A DNA stretch of 64,000 bases, taken from JAPOUP01 sp965199865. GTDB taxonomy: Bacteria; Pseudomonadota; Alphaproteobacteria; Rhodobacterales; Rhodobacteraceae. The notes beneath the pieces were generated by a model. The model searched no databases. It was given only the letters and a program-made list of their open reading frames with translations, and had not been told where the DNA came from. Each line of letters starts with the position of its first letter. Position 1 is the stretch's first letter. The position numbers and the translations under genes were made by a program. This document shows positions 17,439 to 27,102 of the stretch, piece by piece. Location: the NCBI GenBank assembly GCA_965199865.1, contig CBDATU010000023.1:66160-130159 (forward strand). Direction: 5' to 3'.

Positions 17439-17834
17439 ATGAGTTCTGTCGCAACATGGCCCTCTCAGGCGGAAGCATGGCTCGACGAGCGTGGCAAAGG
17501 AGCCTGGATTGCCGCAATGGTGCTGGGTTTCATCGTCTTCTGGCCGATCGGCCTTGCCCTTCTTGCCTACCTGATCTGGAGCAAACGCATGTTCAATGGA
17601 GCCTGTAAGCAGCGCCGCAGCTACGCCAAGCACAAGCGCGGCCGTCGGTTCGAAGAAACCGGGAACGCAGCTTTCGATGCCTATAAGGCAGAGACCCTTC
17701 AGCGCCTTGAGGACGAACAGGACGCGTTCGAAGCATTTCTTCAGCGTCTACGCGAAGCCAAGGACAAAGCCGAGTTCGATCAATTCATGGAAGATCGGGC
17801 AAAAACCGCGAATGCCGCTTCATCCAAAGACTAG
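17439..17834 (+). CDS. DUF2852 membrane-anchored protein
   Basis: The 131-residue protein has an N-terminal membrane segment (GAWIAAMVLGFIVFWPIGLA and onward LLAYLIW) followed by a charged cytoplasmic tail with a helical, possibly coiled-coil part (AETLQRLEDEQDAFEAFLQR). The pattern W...A..V.GFI.FWPIGLALLAYLIWSKRM is that of DUF2852, a family common in alphaproteobacteria and of unknown function. AAGGAG lies upstream of ATG 17439. An RDD membrane protein follows on the same strand after a hairpin. Confidence 0.85.
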   Translation: MSSVATWPSQAEAWLDERGKGAWIAAMVLGFIVFWPIGLALLAYLIWSKRMFNGACKQRRSYAKHKRGRRFEETGNAAFDAYKAETLQRLEDEQDAFEAFLQRLREAKDKAEFDQFMEDRAKTANAASSKD

Positions 17835-17861
17835 GCCACCTTGTTCAAAGACATCTTTCCT

Positions 17862-17885
17862 GCAGGCCCCCAAGGCGGGGCCTGC
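17862..17885 (+). terminator. hairpin between the DUF2852 and RDD genes
   Basis: GCAGGCCCC and GGGGCCTGC form a 9-bp stem around a 6-base loop, 28 bases after the DUF2852 stop and 25 bases before the RDD start. No U-run follows, so it may be a processing or attenuating hairpin rather than a true terminator. Confidence 0.5.
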
Positions 17886-17909
17886 CTACATACAGCGAGC
17901 GGCCGCACG

Positions 17910-18368
17910 ATGACAGTCGACAGTCCTGCACACTGGGACCTGCCTGATCCGGAAACCAATCCCGAACTCTACTCAAACGTGCTGCCTAAGCGGTTCTTTG
18001 CCTGGATAGCGGATACCGCCCTGATTGTCTTTTTCACCGTATTGAGCCTGCCATTAACCGCTTTCACCGCACTATTCTATTTGCCAGCAATGTACCTGGC
18101 CATCGGCCTTGTATACCGGACGCTCACACTTGCGTCGGGGTCTGCGACCTGGGGAATGCGCCTGACGGGTATAGAACTCCGCACGCATGAAGGAAGAGAG
18201 TTCGATCTACGGATGGCACTGCTTCACACGCTCGGGTTTTCGATCTCCATTTCGGTTGTGGTTCTTCAGATCCTGTCCATAGCACTGATGCTGACCACAC
18301 AGCGCGGTCAGGGGTTGACGGATCTGATTCTTCGAACGACGGCGGTGAACAGGACGCATTCTGGCTGA
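17910..18368 (+). CDS. RDD-family membrane protein
   Basis: I chose ATG 17910 (MTVDSPAHWDLPDPETNPEL), giving 152 residues; an in-frame start at 17841 would extend across the hairpin. The family signature is visible: LPKRFFAWIADTALIVFF with Arg and Asp in the first membrane helix, and the later SATWGMRLTGIELRTHEG loop. A second and third membrane segment follow. RDD proteins are small inner-membrane proteins of largely unknown role, sometimes linked to ion exchange. It is co-directional with the DUF2852 gene. Confidence 0.85.
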   Translation: MTVDSPAHWDLPDPETNPELYSNVLPKRFFAWIADTALIVFFTVLSLPLTAFTALFYLPAMYLAIGLVYRTLTLASGSATWGMRLTGIELRTHEGREFDLRMALLHTLGFSISISVVVLQILSIALMLTTQRGQGLTDLILRTTAVNRTHSG

Positions 18369-18811
18369 CCCCAGAAGGTCACACGCAATTTGCACCCATT
18401 TCCATCCTGAAACACGACGTCTTGCTACCAGTCATCAGATTCCACACCGGGAACGTTCAAATCTCCTGGAGCCGAGCTCGTGAAGATTTTCCGGATGGCG
18501 CAAGGCGTCTTCGCGGGAAACAGACAGGTGGGCAAGCGCAGGGAAGGTACCCGAGCAAAGCTCTTCACGCATGATCGCCCATCATCCTTACCAGCCAGAG
18601 CGGCATACCTCCCGGTCGGCTGAACATCAATATTGGTGTTCCGCTCGTACAGCTTCACCGGACATCGCCGTCGCTCACGCCGTGGTCGCGATGCGCCGAA
18701 ACAAAGCGTAATGGCGAGGCTTTCCCGCAGGCAATGCATGCATTCCATGCAATCCTCCCTGGCAGAAGCGACGGATCATGCTCATCGGCACAACAATTCC
18801 CTGGCCAGTCC
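18369..18811. other. no recognisable gene
   Basis: The region lies between the ends of two convergent transcription units (RDD and carnitine dehydrogenase). Short open frames on both strands have no recognisable similarity and probably arise by chance in GC-rich sequence. Confidence 0.35.
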
Positions 18812-20287
18812 CTATCGCGGGGCACCCACATGGCGCCCGATTCCCTCTGGCCGTGGCAATGCCGCATGAGCGGCCTCAACCGTGCCAAGCCGACGGGCAA
18901 CCTGGGAGGTCGGCTCGGAAGAACGCCGCGTTTCGAGGGAGACGTGAATCAGTATGTGCTCACCCGTCGCGCAGAGCCGCTCACCCTCCCAAAGCTGATG
19001 AAAGATATGCATCTTCTTTCCACGGCCTTCCAGGCAGATTGTGCTCACTCGAATACGCGCCCCAGCGTGGATCTCATCAAGATGACGAATATGGGTCTCG
19101 GCGGTGAAGTAACTGTTTCCGGAAGCCACGTAGTCGGCGTCACATCCCACAATGCGCATGAAGCGATCCGTGGCGTCACCGAACACCTGAAGGTATTTCG
19201 CCTCGTTCATGTGGCCGTTGTAATCGGTCCAGTCGAGCGGAACGGCTTGGCTGGCGGTCTCAATCGGTGCGCCAATGTCGGTGATATCGGAGTAATCGAG
19301 AACGGCACCGCTGCGTTCGTGCAGGGCCGCCTCAGCTCGGCGAAGCAGCTTGCCCGCACCCCAGTCCTGCGCCTTCAGTGCACGCAGCAAAGCAACGAGA
19401 TTACCGTCACGGATTCGTTCCAGTTCACGGATTGACCGCGTGCCTGACTGGTCGTCGGACTGCTTCCCGATCATGTCCACCAGATCCGGCGTCAGATCCG
19501 GTACATCCATCAGTTTCGACCAAGGCCATTTGAGCGTCGGGCCGAACTGCTTGATGAAGTGGCGCATCCCGGCCTCTCCGCCCGCAATCCGGTAGGTCTC
19601 AAACAGGCCCATCTGCGCCCAGCGCAGTCCAAAGCCATAGCGAATCGCGTCGTCGATTTCCTCCGTCGTCGCAATTCCATCCTTGACCAGCCACAGAGCC
19701 TCGCGCCAAACCGCCTCCAGAAGCCGGTCTGCAATATGGGCTTCGATCTCCGTACGCACCAGCAGCGGATGCATGCCGATCTCGGCAAGGATGTTTCGTG
19801 CGGCCTCAAGGCGTTCATCCGCCATTGCCTCCGTCGGCACCAGCTCGACCAATGGAAGCAGATAGACCGGGTTGAATGGGTGCACGACCATGATCGCTTC
19901 CGGATGCCGAGCGCCTACCACCAGTTCCGATGGCTTGAATCCGGAAGTTGACGAGGCGATGGTCACCCGTCCGGCTTCCTGCGTCTGTATCCGCCCATAG
20001 ACCTCTTGCTTCAATCCAAGCCGTTCCGGAACACTTTCCTGAATCCAGTCAGCGTCCCTGACAGCATCCTCAATAGAATCGAAGAAGACGAGCGGTCCCT
20101 CTTCCGGCATCGGCGCATCGGCGAGCCCGGGCAACGAGCGGCGGGCATTCGCCATGACCGCGTTAACCTTGCGCTCGACTTCAGGATCCGGATCGAAAAT
20201 TCGGGTCTCCCATCCCATAAGCGCGAAACGGGCGGCCCAGCCGCCACCAATCACCCCACCGCCAATAATCGCCGCAATCCGACTCAT
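18812..20287 (-). CDS. lcdH: L-carnitine 3-dehydrogenase fused to a thioesterase
   Basis: From ATG 20287 (GGAGG upstream) the protein has 491 residues. Residues 1-315 form a 3-hydroxyacyl-CoA-dehydrogenase-like oxidoreductase: NAD-binding IIGGGVIGGGWAARFALMG, then SSTSGFKPS and HPFNPVYLLPLVEL. From about 345 on (AVPLDWTDYNGHMNEAKYLQ) it is a hot-dog thioesterase with the DWxDYNGHMN motif. This fusion oxidises carnitine to 3-dehydrocarnitine, and the tail hydrolyses betainyl-CoA. The neighbour upstream is the matching beta-keto acid cleavage enzyme, so together they convert carnitine to glycine betaine plus acetoacetate. Cytoplasmic, full length. Confidence 0.92.
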   Translation of the reverse strand: MSRIAAIIGGGVIGGGWAARFALMGWETRIFDPDPEVERKVNAVMANARRSLPGLADAPMPEEGPLVFFDSIEDAVRDADWIQESVPERLGLKQEVYGRIQTQEAGRVTIASSTSGFKPSELVVGARHPEAIMVVHPFNPVYLLPLVELVPTEAMADERLEAARNILAEIGMHPLLVRTEIEAHIADRLLEAVWREALWLVKDGIATTEEIDDAIRYGFGLRWAQMGLFETYRIAGGEAGMRHFIKQFGPTLKWPWSKLMDVPDLTPDLVDMIGKQSDDQSGTRSIRELERIRDGNLVALLRALKAQDWGAGKLLRRAEAALHERSGAVLDYSDITDIGAPIETASQAVPLDWTDYNGHMNEAKYLQVFGDATDRFMRIVGCDADYVASGNSYFTAETHIRHLDEIHAGARIRVSTICLEGRGKKMHIFHQLWEGERLCATGEHILIHVSLETRRSSEPTSQVARRLGTVEAAHAALPRPEGIGRHVGAPR

Positions 20288-20387
20288 GCCCGCCTCCGTC
20301 CTTCCGGTCCACCAATGTGATATCACTAAGCGCCGAACGTCGCCAAACTATGAAAGCGGGAGCGACCGGCGAGGAAAGCCTACCGGG

Positions 20388-21305
20388 TCAGGTCGCGGTG
20401 GGTGCACGCTTGACCAGCCCCAACCCGGCGCGTACCTCTTCAGGCCCGATCACGCGAGCACCCATGTTGGAGATTATGGTGACCGCGCGTTCGACCAGCT
20501 GGGCATTCGTGGCCAGAACGCCGCGATCCAGCATCAGGTTGTCCTCCAGACCCACGCGCACGTTTCCGCCAGCCAGTACAGTCGCCGCAACATAGGCCAT
20601 CTGGTTTCGGCCCAACGAGAATGCCGAAAACGTCCAGTCGGTCGGCACGTTGTTTATCATTGCGATAAACGTGTTTAGATCGTCCGGTGCGCCCCAGGGC
20701 ACGCCCATGCACAGCTGGACCAGTGCCGGTGTTTCGAGAATTCCATCTTTCACAAGCTGTTTCGCATACCAGAGATGGCCGGTGTCGAACGCCTCGATTT
20801 CCGGTTTCACACCCAGTTCAGTCATCATGCGGCCCATTTCCCGCAACATACCGGGCGTGTTGCACATCACGTAGTCAGCCTCAGCGAAATTCATCGTACC
20901 GCAGTCAAGGGTGCAGATTTCGGGCAAACACTGCCTGATATGCTCGACCCGTTCGGCCGCACCCGCCATGTCGGTTCCCGATTCGTTCAGCGGCAGCGGG
21001 CGCTGCGTTGGCCCAAAGACAAGGTCACCTCCCATTCCGGCGGTGAGGTTCAGCACGACATCCACATCCGCATCCCGGATACGGTCCGTAACCTCCCGGT
21101 AGAGTTCCAGCCGCCGCGAAGGCGCACCAGAGTCAGGCTCACGTACGTGACAATGCACCACCGCCGCGCCCGCTTTCGCCGCATCTATGGCGTTGTCGGC
21201 GATATCCTTCGGCGAGCGGGGCACATGTGGGCTGCGGTCCTGGGTACTACCTGCTCCAGTTACTGCACAGGTAATGAACACTTCCCGATTCATGGCCAAT
21301 GGCAT
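20388..21305 (-). CDS. beta-keto acid cleavage enzyme (dehydrocarnitine cleavage type)
   Basis: From ATG 21305 (GGAGG 8 bases upstream) the protein has 305 residues. It is a TIM-barrel BKACE (formerly DUF849) enzyme: VFITCAVTGAGS with the first metal ligand region, AAVVHCHVREPDSG with the His-x-His zinc ligands, and EAFDTGHLWYAK. BKACE enzymes condense a beta-keto acid with acetyl-CoA to give acetoacetate and a new CoA ester. With the carnitine dehydrogenase-thioesterase 100 bases downstream on the same strand, the natural substrate is most likely 3-dehydrocarnitine. The gene is first in a two-gene operon. Confidence 0.9.
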   Translation of the reverse strand: MPLAMNREVFITCAVTGAGSTQDRSPHVPRSPKDIADNAIDAAKAGAAVVHCHVREPDSGAPSRRLELYREVTDRIRDADVDVVLNLTAGMGGDLVFGPTQRPLPLNESGTDMAGAAERVEHIRQCLPEICTLDCGTMNFAEADYVMCNTPGMLREMGRMMTELGVKPEIEAFDTGHLWYAKQLVKDGILETPALVQLCMGVPWGAPDDLNTFIAMINNVPTDWTFSAFSLGRNQMAYVAATVLAGGNVRVGLEDNLMLDRGVLATNAQLVERAVTIISNMGARVIGPEEVRAGLGLVKRAPTAT

Positions 21306-22068
21306 CTGCGATTCCTCCCTCGTTTCATGGCGAGTAGGATGGATATGCATGCCTGCGCAAGTCCGTTTGCGCCCGCACGCGACGAGCCCCGCCACCAACC
21401 ACTCCGATTGAGTTGCCGCCTGCCACCTTCACAGCCCAATTGTCGGGAGATGATCAATCAGGCAAAGGAACAATCCCAATGACACGCATACCGGTCGCAA
21501 CCTGTCGATTAGGGCATGACTTCGGCTTTGGGGCATAGGGAAATATAGGTTACCGGAATCTCTACATACTGCACCACACGCAAATTGGTCACGACAATTT
21601 ATCTACATAATGCGCCATTCTGGAATTTTCTGCTACATGATGATAATTCCTGTTCGATGCATTACATTCTGCAAAGACCTTACTCTCAGGTTGAGCTGGT
21701 CGTGATCAATATTCATGCCGCCAATCCCACGGCTCCTGTGCCTGATACATCAGCAGAGGAGTTCCGTCTCCGATAATGGCCGACACCGCTATACAACACC
21801 TCCCGGACATGTGGGTGCCTGTAGGCTTCATAGATCCCGTACCGACACCTGTCTGCGGTATAGTCAGCGCATCATTCCTTTCCGCATCTGACCATAGCGC
21901 CCGACATCCGCCAAGGGTAGTTCTGGGCTCCAGGTGGCCAACGCACCAAATGCTTCACTACACAAAGTCTTCGGTCGGGAGATAGAATCGCCATCACGTT
22001 GTCGAAAACGGGATAGAAACCAGTATGAACATCGCTGAACTAACCAGGAAAATTTCCCGAGCATTCCC
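21306..22068. other. divergent intergenic region
   Basis: About 760 bases separate the carnitine operon from the MFS gene. It is AT-richer than the flanks between about 21540 and 21700 and should contain both promoters. No reading frame here is convincing, and no regulator gene is present despite the room. Confidence 0.4.
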
Positions 22069-23304
22069 ATGCGCCTTCTGATTTCCTTCGCCGCGCTGTT
22101 CATTTCAGCCATCCTATTGCAACTTTCATCGGGTGGGGTCGGGCCGCTTGACGCGCTTTCGGGCCTGCAGCTGAACTTCACGAAAGCCGAAGTCGGTATG
22201 CTGGGCTCAGCGCATTTCATCGGCTTCTTTGGCGGCTGCTGGTACGCACCGCGGCTGATGGGTAGCATTGGCCATTCACGCACCTTCGCCGTGTTCACCG
22301 CCATGGGTGCGATGGGTCTTCTGGCACATACTATGGGACAGAATCCGTATTTCTGGGCGCTTCTGCGGATCGCATCGGGATTCTGCGTCGCCGGCTGCTA
22401 CACAGTCATAGAGGCGTGGCTTAACGCCAAGATCACCAATGAGATCCGTGGCCGTGCCATGGGAACCTATCGGATCGTCGACACGGGCGGTTCACTCGGA
22501 GCACAGCTGCTGATCGCGGTTCTGGAGCCGGTGCACTACGTCTCATACAACATTCTGGCACTATTCTGCTGCGCTTCGCTTCTACCATTGACCCTCACCC
22601 GTGCCAGCCAACCCGAGACGCCTGCCGCGCCGCGTCTCAGGCCGGGTCTTGCCTGGGGATGCTCCCCCCTTGCCGTTGTCGGCGTGCTTGTGGCCGCCCT
22701 GTCAGGGGCTTCGTTCCGCATGGTCGGCCCAGTCTACGGACAGGAGGTTGGGCTGGCCATCGATCAGATCGCATATTTCCTTGCAGCCTTCGTTCTCGGA
22801 GGTGCCATCGCGCAGTATCCGCTTGGCTGGCTTGCCGACAAATACGATCGCCGATGGGCGTTGATATGGCTTTCCGGAGCCGCGATCGGATCATGTGCAC
22901 TCACAATCTCGATGAGTGGCAGCGGCACGGCGGGAGTGATGTTCGCAGCCGGACTGTTCGGATTCACCACCTTCCCGATCTATTCACTCTCCGCGGCGCA
23001 CGCACATGACTTCGCGACATCGAACCAGCGGGTCGAACTTTCCGCGGCTCTGCTGTTCTTTTTCGCCCTTGGCGCAATCGTCAGCCCCTATCTGGTCGCG
23101 AGACTTGTAGGGACCTATGGGCCAAGCGCATTGTTCGTTCTGGTGGCTCTGGGACATGTCGGGCTGATCGCTTTCGGCCTAGCCCGAATGACGGCACGGC
23201 CAACTCGCGAGTGGCGCACGCCATATCTCTACTCCCCGCGTACATCGTTTCTCATCGGCAGGCTCATGAGGCACCTGCGCGACGTCAACGGCGACCGGAA
23301 GTAG
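22069..23304 (+). CDS. MFS transporter
   Basis: The 411-residue protein has 12 predicted hydrophobic segments in two halves. It begins MRLLISFAALFISAILLQLS. The loop between helices 2 and 3 carries YAPRLMGSIGHSRTF, and the second half repeats the MFS signature as PLGWLADKYDRRWALIW. The overall pattern resembles the YcaD-like branch of MFS proteins. The substrate is unknown. It is divergent from the carnitine operon and might serve it, but nothing in the sequence proves that. Confidence 0.85.
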   Translation: MRLLISFAALFISAILLQLSSGGVGPLDALSGLQLNFTKAEVGMLGSAHFIGFFGGCWYAPRLMGSIGHSRTFAVFTAMGAMGLLAHTMGQNPYFWALLRIASGFCVAGCYTVIEAWLNAKITNEIRGRAMGTYRIVDTGGSLGAQLLIAVLEPVHYVSYNILALFCCASLLPLTLTRASQPETPAAPRLRPGLAWGCSPLAVVGVLVAALSGASFRMVGPVYGQEVGLAIDQIAYFLAAFVLGGAIAQYPLGWLADKYDRRWALIWLSGAAIGSCALTISMSGSGTAGVMFAAGLFGFTTFPIYSLSAAHAHDFATSNQRVELSAALLFFFALGAIVSPYLVARLVGTYGPSALFVLVALGHVGLIAFGLARMTARPTREWRTPYLYSPRTSFLIGRLMRHLRDVNGDRK

Positions 23305-23562
23305 GCTTTGATGCCGAATGCCCCCGGAAGCTGGCATATCGGGGTCACAGATATCCAGCCGCGTGGCTTAACTTCTGGGCAGTCGCGCTTTCTGCGCTTG
23401 CGAATGCCAGTGTTTTCCGACTAGCTTCCCTCCGCACCGGAATTCAACTTCGTTTCAACACAACAGACTGACTCCGCAGGAACCCTAGAGACCACACCCA
23501 TCGATACAGCGCCCTGCGGAAACCCCTGAAGCGGGCGGTCATTAGCGGCAGGCAAGGAACGC

Positions 23563-25281
23563 ATGGAACGCATCCTCATCACCTCAGCGATTCCCTACAT
23601 CAACGGGATCAAGCATCTGGGCAATCTTGTTGGCAGCCAGTTGCCAGCTGACCTTTATGCCCGCTTCATGCGTGCCCGCGGACACGAGGTGATGTTCATC
23701 TGCGGAACCGACGAGCACGGCACACCAGCCGAGCTGGCCGCAGCCAAGGCTGGCAAGCCTGTGGCCGAATACTGTGCCGAGATGTGGGCCACGCAGAAAA
23801 ATCTCTCTGATGGTTTCCGCCTCAGCTTCGACAAATTCGGGCGTTCGTCATCGCCACAGAACCATCGTCTGACGCAGTACTTCGCGGGGCGTCTGGCCGA
23901 CAACGGACTCATTCGGGAAGTCGCCGAGAAACAGCTCTATTCCAACGCCGACAGGCGGTTCCTGCCCGATCGGTATGTCGAGGGCACCTGCCCCGCCTGT
24001 GGCTACGACCGTGCCCGCGGCGACCAGTGCGAGAACTGCACCAAACAGCTTGATCCCACGGACCTGATCGAACCACGTTCGGCAATTTCGGGCTCGACCG
24101 ATCTGGAACTGCGCGAAACCAAGCATCTTTATCTGCGCCAGTCGGCGCTTAAAGAGCAACTGGACAACTGGATAGGCTCAAAAGTGGATTGGCCACTCCT
24201 GACCACGTCGATCGCGAAGAAATGGCTGCATGACGGAGACGGATTGCAGGATCGCGGCATCACGCGTGATCTTGACTGGGGTGTACCGGTTCGCCGCGGG
24301 GAAGATCCGTGGCCGGGCATGGAACACAAGGTCTTCTATGTCTGGTTCGATGCCCCAATCGAATATATCGCCGCGACCAAGGAATGGGCGGATGGCGAAG
24401 GGCTGGACGATGCTGCCTGGCACCGCTGGTGGCGAACCGACGAAGGTGCCGACGATGTGCGATATGTTCAGTTCATGGGAAAGGACAACGTGCCGTTCCA
24501 CACACTGAGCTTTCCAGTCACCATTATCGGATCGGGAGATCCCTGGAAGCTCGTCGATTACATCAAGTCTTTCAATTATCTGAACTATGATGGTGGCCAG
24601 TTCAGCACATCACTCGGCCGTGGCGTGTTCATGGACCAGGCGCTCGAGATCCTTCCGGCGGACTGCTGGCGCTGGTGGCTGCTCTCACACGCTCCCGAGA
24701 ACTCGGACAGCGAGTTCACATGGGAGAATTTCCAGGTTTCGGTCAACAAGGATCTTGCCGATGTCTTGGGCAATTTCGTCAGTCGCGTGACCAAATTCTG
24801 CCGCTCGAGATTTGGCACTTCTGTTCCGGACGGTGGAGATATCGGAGAGCGCGGGAAAGCGCTTACCGCAGAACTGGAACGGCGTCTCGCCGCCTATCAG
24901 GGACATTTGGAGGCAATCGAGATCCGAAAGGCTGCTAACGAGCTGCGGGCAATCTGGGCAGTTGGCAACGAGTATCTGCAGGACGCCGCTCCCTGGAGTC
25001 TATATAAGGAACATCCCAAGCAGACCGCGGCCGTCATCCGTCTTTCGCTAAATCTGGTCCGGCTATACGCGGTGCTGTCATCGCCGTTCATTCCTGACGC
25101 CTCAGCGACGCTTCTTTCAGCGCTGCGAACGGAGAACGATGCCTGGCCTGAGGACATTCACTCGGCGCTCTCCGCCCTCCCTGCGGGACACGCATTCACC
25201 GTTCCGGACAACCTGTTCCGCAAGATCGCTGACGTTGAGCGCGAGGGCTGGCAAAGGCGTTTCGAAGGAAAACGCGAATGA
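23563..25281 (+). CDS. metG: methionyl-tRNA synthetase
   Basis: This is a 572-residue class I synthetase. The HIGH-type motif appears as HLGNLVGS near residue 18, the zinc knuckle as CPACGYDRARGDQCENC at about 143-159, and the KMSKS region is the alternative FSTSLGRGVF at about 346-355. ITSAIPYINGIKHLG and MFICGTDEHGTP are typical of MetRS. There is no C-terminal tRNA-binding EMAP domain, which is normal for this shorter type. It charges initiator and elongator tRNA-Met with methionine. It is followed 50 bases later by tRNA-Ser. Confidence 0.95.
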   Translation: MERILITSAIPYINGIKHLGNLVGSQLPADLYARFMRARGHEVMFICGTDEHGTPAELAAAKAGKPVAEYCAEMWATQKNLSDGFRLSFDKFGRSSSPQNHRLTQYFAGRLADNGLIREVAEKQLYSNADRRFLPDRYVEGTCPACGYDRARGDQCENCTKQLDPTDLIEPRSAISGSTDLELRETKHLYLRQSALKEQLDNWIGSKVDWPLLTTSIAKKWLHDGDGLQDRGITRDLDWGVPVRRGEDPWPGMEHKVFYVWFDAPIEYIAATKEWADGEGLDDAAWHRWWRTDEGADDVRYVQFMGKDNVPFHTLSFPVTIIGSGDPWKLVDYIKSFNYLNYDGGQFSTSLGRGVFMDQALEILPADCWRWWLLSHAPENSDSEFTWENFQVSVNKDLADVLGNFVSRVTKFCRSRFGTSVPDGGDIGERGKALTAELERRLAAYQGHLEAIEIRKAANELRAIWAVGNEYLQDAAPWSLYKEHPKQTAAVIRLSLNLVRLYAVLSSPFIPDASATLLSALRTENDAWPEDIHSALSALPAGHAFTVPDNLFRKIADVEREGWQRRFEGKRE

Positions 25282-25331
25282 AACGCGATCCGGGGTTGCC
25301 GACCATGATTTCCGCCATTAAACGGATTGGT

Positions 25332-25421
25332 GGAGACGTGGCCGAGTGGTCGAAGGCGCTCCCCTGCTAAGGGAGTAGGCGGGGAACCGCCTCGAGGGTT
25401 CGAATCCCTTCGTCTCCGCCA
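25332..25421 (+). tRNA. tRNA-Ser(GCU)
   Basis: The sequence folds as a class II tRNA. The acceptor stem is GGAGACG/CGTCTCC, the D-arm contains GCCGAGTGGTCGAAGGC, the anticodon loop is CTGCTAA with anticodon GCT, and there is a long variable arm. The T-arm is GAGGGTTCGAATCCCTT, followed by discriminator G and an encoded CCA. The long variable arm and GCU anticodon identify serine (AGC/AGU codons). Mobile DNA begins just downstream, so its 3' end is a possible island boundary. Confidence 0.96.
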
Positions 25422-25445
25422 CTTGCGTATCGCAAAACTGAGATG

Positions 25446-25468
25446 AGGTCCCTTGTGGGGCCTTTTTT
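25446..25468 (+). terminator. rho-independent terminator after tRNA-Ser
   Basis: AGGTCCC and GGGGCCT pair (one G-U) around a TTGT loop and are followed directly by six T residues, 25 bases after the tRNA 3' end. Confidence 0.8.
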
Positions 25469-25640
25469 CTTTGGCTCTTTTGATAATTCGTAGCGAACGG
25501 AGGGCTCCGCGGTGCGGTTTTCGGTGGCGCGCATGCCGCCGAACCCGCTTCGGAGGCGGTTCGGGAGGCTGGTGAACGACTGGCGGGCAGCGCTTCGGGC
25601 GGCCCGGATGGGGCCGCCGCGTGGCCTGCTTCATGATCCG

Positions 25641-26587
25641 TCAGGTGAGCGCCATCGGCCTCCGCCGCAGGCTGCGGGCGCTGGCCCAGCACCCCTGCGC
25701 GGTCATCACCGGGTACGGATCGGCCCCGCGGCGCTGGAAGAAGAGAAGATAGTGGTCCAGGTATTTCGTCGCCACGCCGTTGAAGCGGCGGATCCATCCC
25801 TTCAGGTGGCTGTGGAGGCTGTTCACCGTCTGGATGTGAAGGGAGCCTTGCCCCCTGCCGCCCTTAAGCTCCGTGTGCGACGTCCCGCGCTCCGCCGCCA
25901 GCGCGGCGTAGGCCTGATGGGCGTCCGTGACCAGGACGGAGCCCTCCGGTCGACGGGGTCGCTCAACAGCCGGCGGAGGTCGTCCACCGACATGCGCCCG
26001 AGGCAGGCGGAACGCAGGCATGTCCCCCGCTGCCTGTCGGTGGCGGTGAGGACGCAGACCTTTTCCTTTGATATCCCGCGCTTTTTCGACTTCCGGCCAC
26101 GCTTCCGGGCGGGCCGGGGAAGGTCCCCGCGCTGCCCCCTGAAGGACAGCCTGAAATACGTCTCGTCGGCCTCGACGACGCCGGAGAGCCTCGGCCCGGG
26201 CATGCGGCTCAAGGCGTTGAGAACCTTGTGACGCCAGGCGAAAGCCGTCGGCAGGCTGATGTCCATCCTCTTCACGATGACCGGCAGCGACAGGCCCTGG
26301 AACATCAGCTTTATGTAGAGCGCCCAGGTCGGATCGTCCTTATGGGAGTAGTGGCGGACCGTCCCCGTCCTGGCGGAGAAGGTGCGCCCACAGCTCCGGC
26401 ACCTGAATCTCCGCTTCCCGCGGACCGATCCGTTTCTGCGGATGTCCGCGTGACCGCAGTGCGGGCATTTCGACGGGTCCGGCGGCTCTCCGGCGTCGGC
26501 TTCGGAGGGTTCGGCGAGAAGCGTCCGCTTCATTTCCCGCCTTTCGGCACTGACGGACGAGGCGATGAGGTTCCTTATCGAGATCAT
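25641..26587 (-). pseudogene. IS1595-family transposase, frameshifted
   Basis: The N-terminal zinc ribbon is clear (CPHCGHADIRRNGSVRGKRR, then CRSCGRTFSARTGT). It is followed by the ISXO2-type DDE core with VVEADETYF and, in a second frame, SVLVTDAHQAYAALAAERGT, QTVNSLHSHLKGWIRRFNGV and YLDHYLLFF. The frame changes near 25955, where one base appears to be missing between DPVDR and EGSVLV. The start is uncertain (ATG 26587, or an ATG four codons plus earlier). I could not place terminal repeats, so I do not give element limits. Confidence 0.82.
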
Positions 26588-27102
26588 GGGGAACAGATGG
26601 CGAACCATGATCGCGGACGCAAGGCCTTCGGACGGATTATTTCGGAAAAATTCCGTTTTTCCGCAATGTGTTGCCGGAATCCCGCCGGATCGCACTACAA
26701 GTCTTCTGAAGAGCCTTTTCTTTTTGTTTCGAAAGGGGTTTAGCGAAGCCACCCGACTTCCGGAGACTGGCGTTTCCGCCGAAATCGGTCTCTGAACGCC
26801 CCGCGCCTCTTTCCATCCGCCCTTAATCCAAATCGAGACGGATTCAAAAAATGACGTATTTACAGCGTGTTGGCGAAATCGAACTGCGCCGCAGTTGAAG
26901 GAGGTTCGTCTGCTCTCGGTGCGAACCAAGACACCCGAAGGCGGCGTGGTTGTGCGGGGTGAAGCGCAATTCGGAAATGGAAATGACCGATCTAATGGAC
27001 CAAGCAACGAAACATGTCGTGCTCATTGGATCGTTGTTAAATCCAGTCAGCCTGCGCATGGTACTCTGTATTTCGAAAATGTCATCCGCAGATGATTGTA
27101 AT
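26588..27102. other. no recognisable gene
   Basis: The 515 bases between the IS1595 transposase start and the DprA-like stop contain no frame I can support. The part near 26650-26880 may include the outer end of the IS1595 element. The stretch from about 26900 is AT-richer and lies just past the convergent end of the DprA-like gene. Confidence 0.35.
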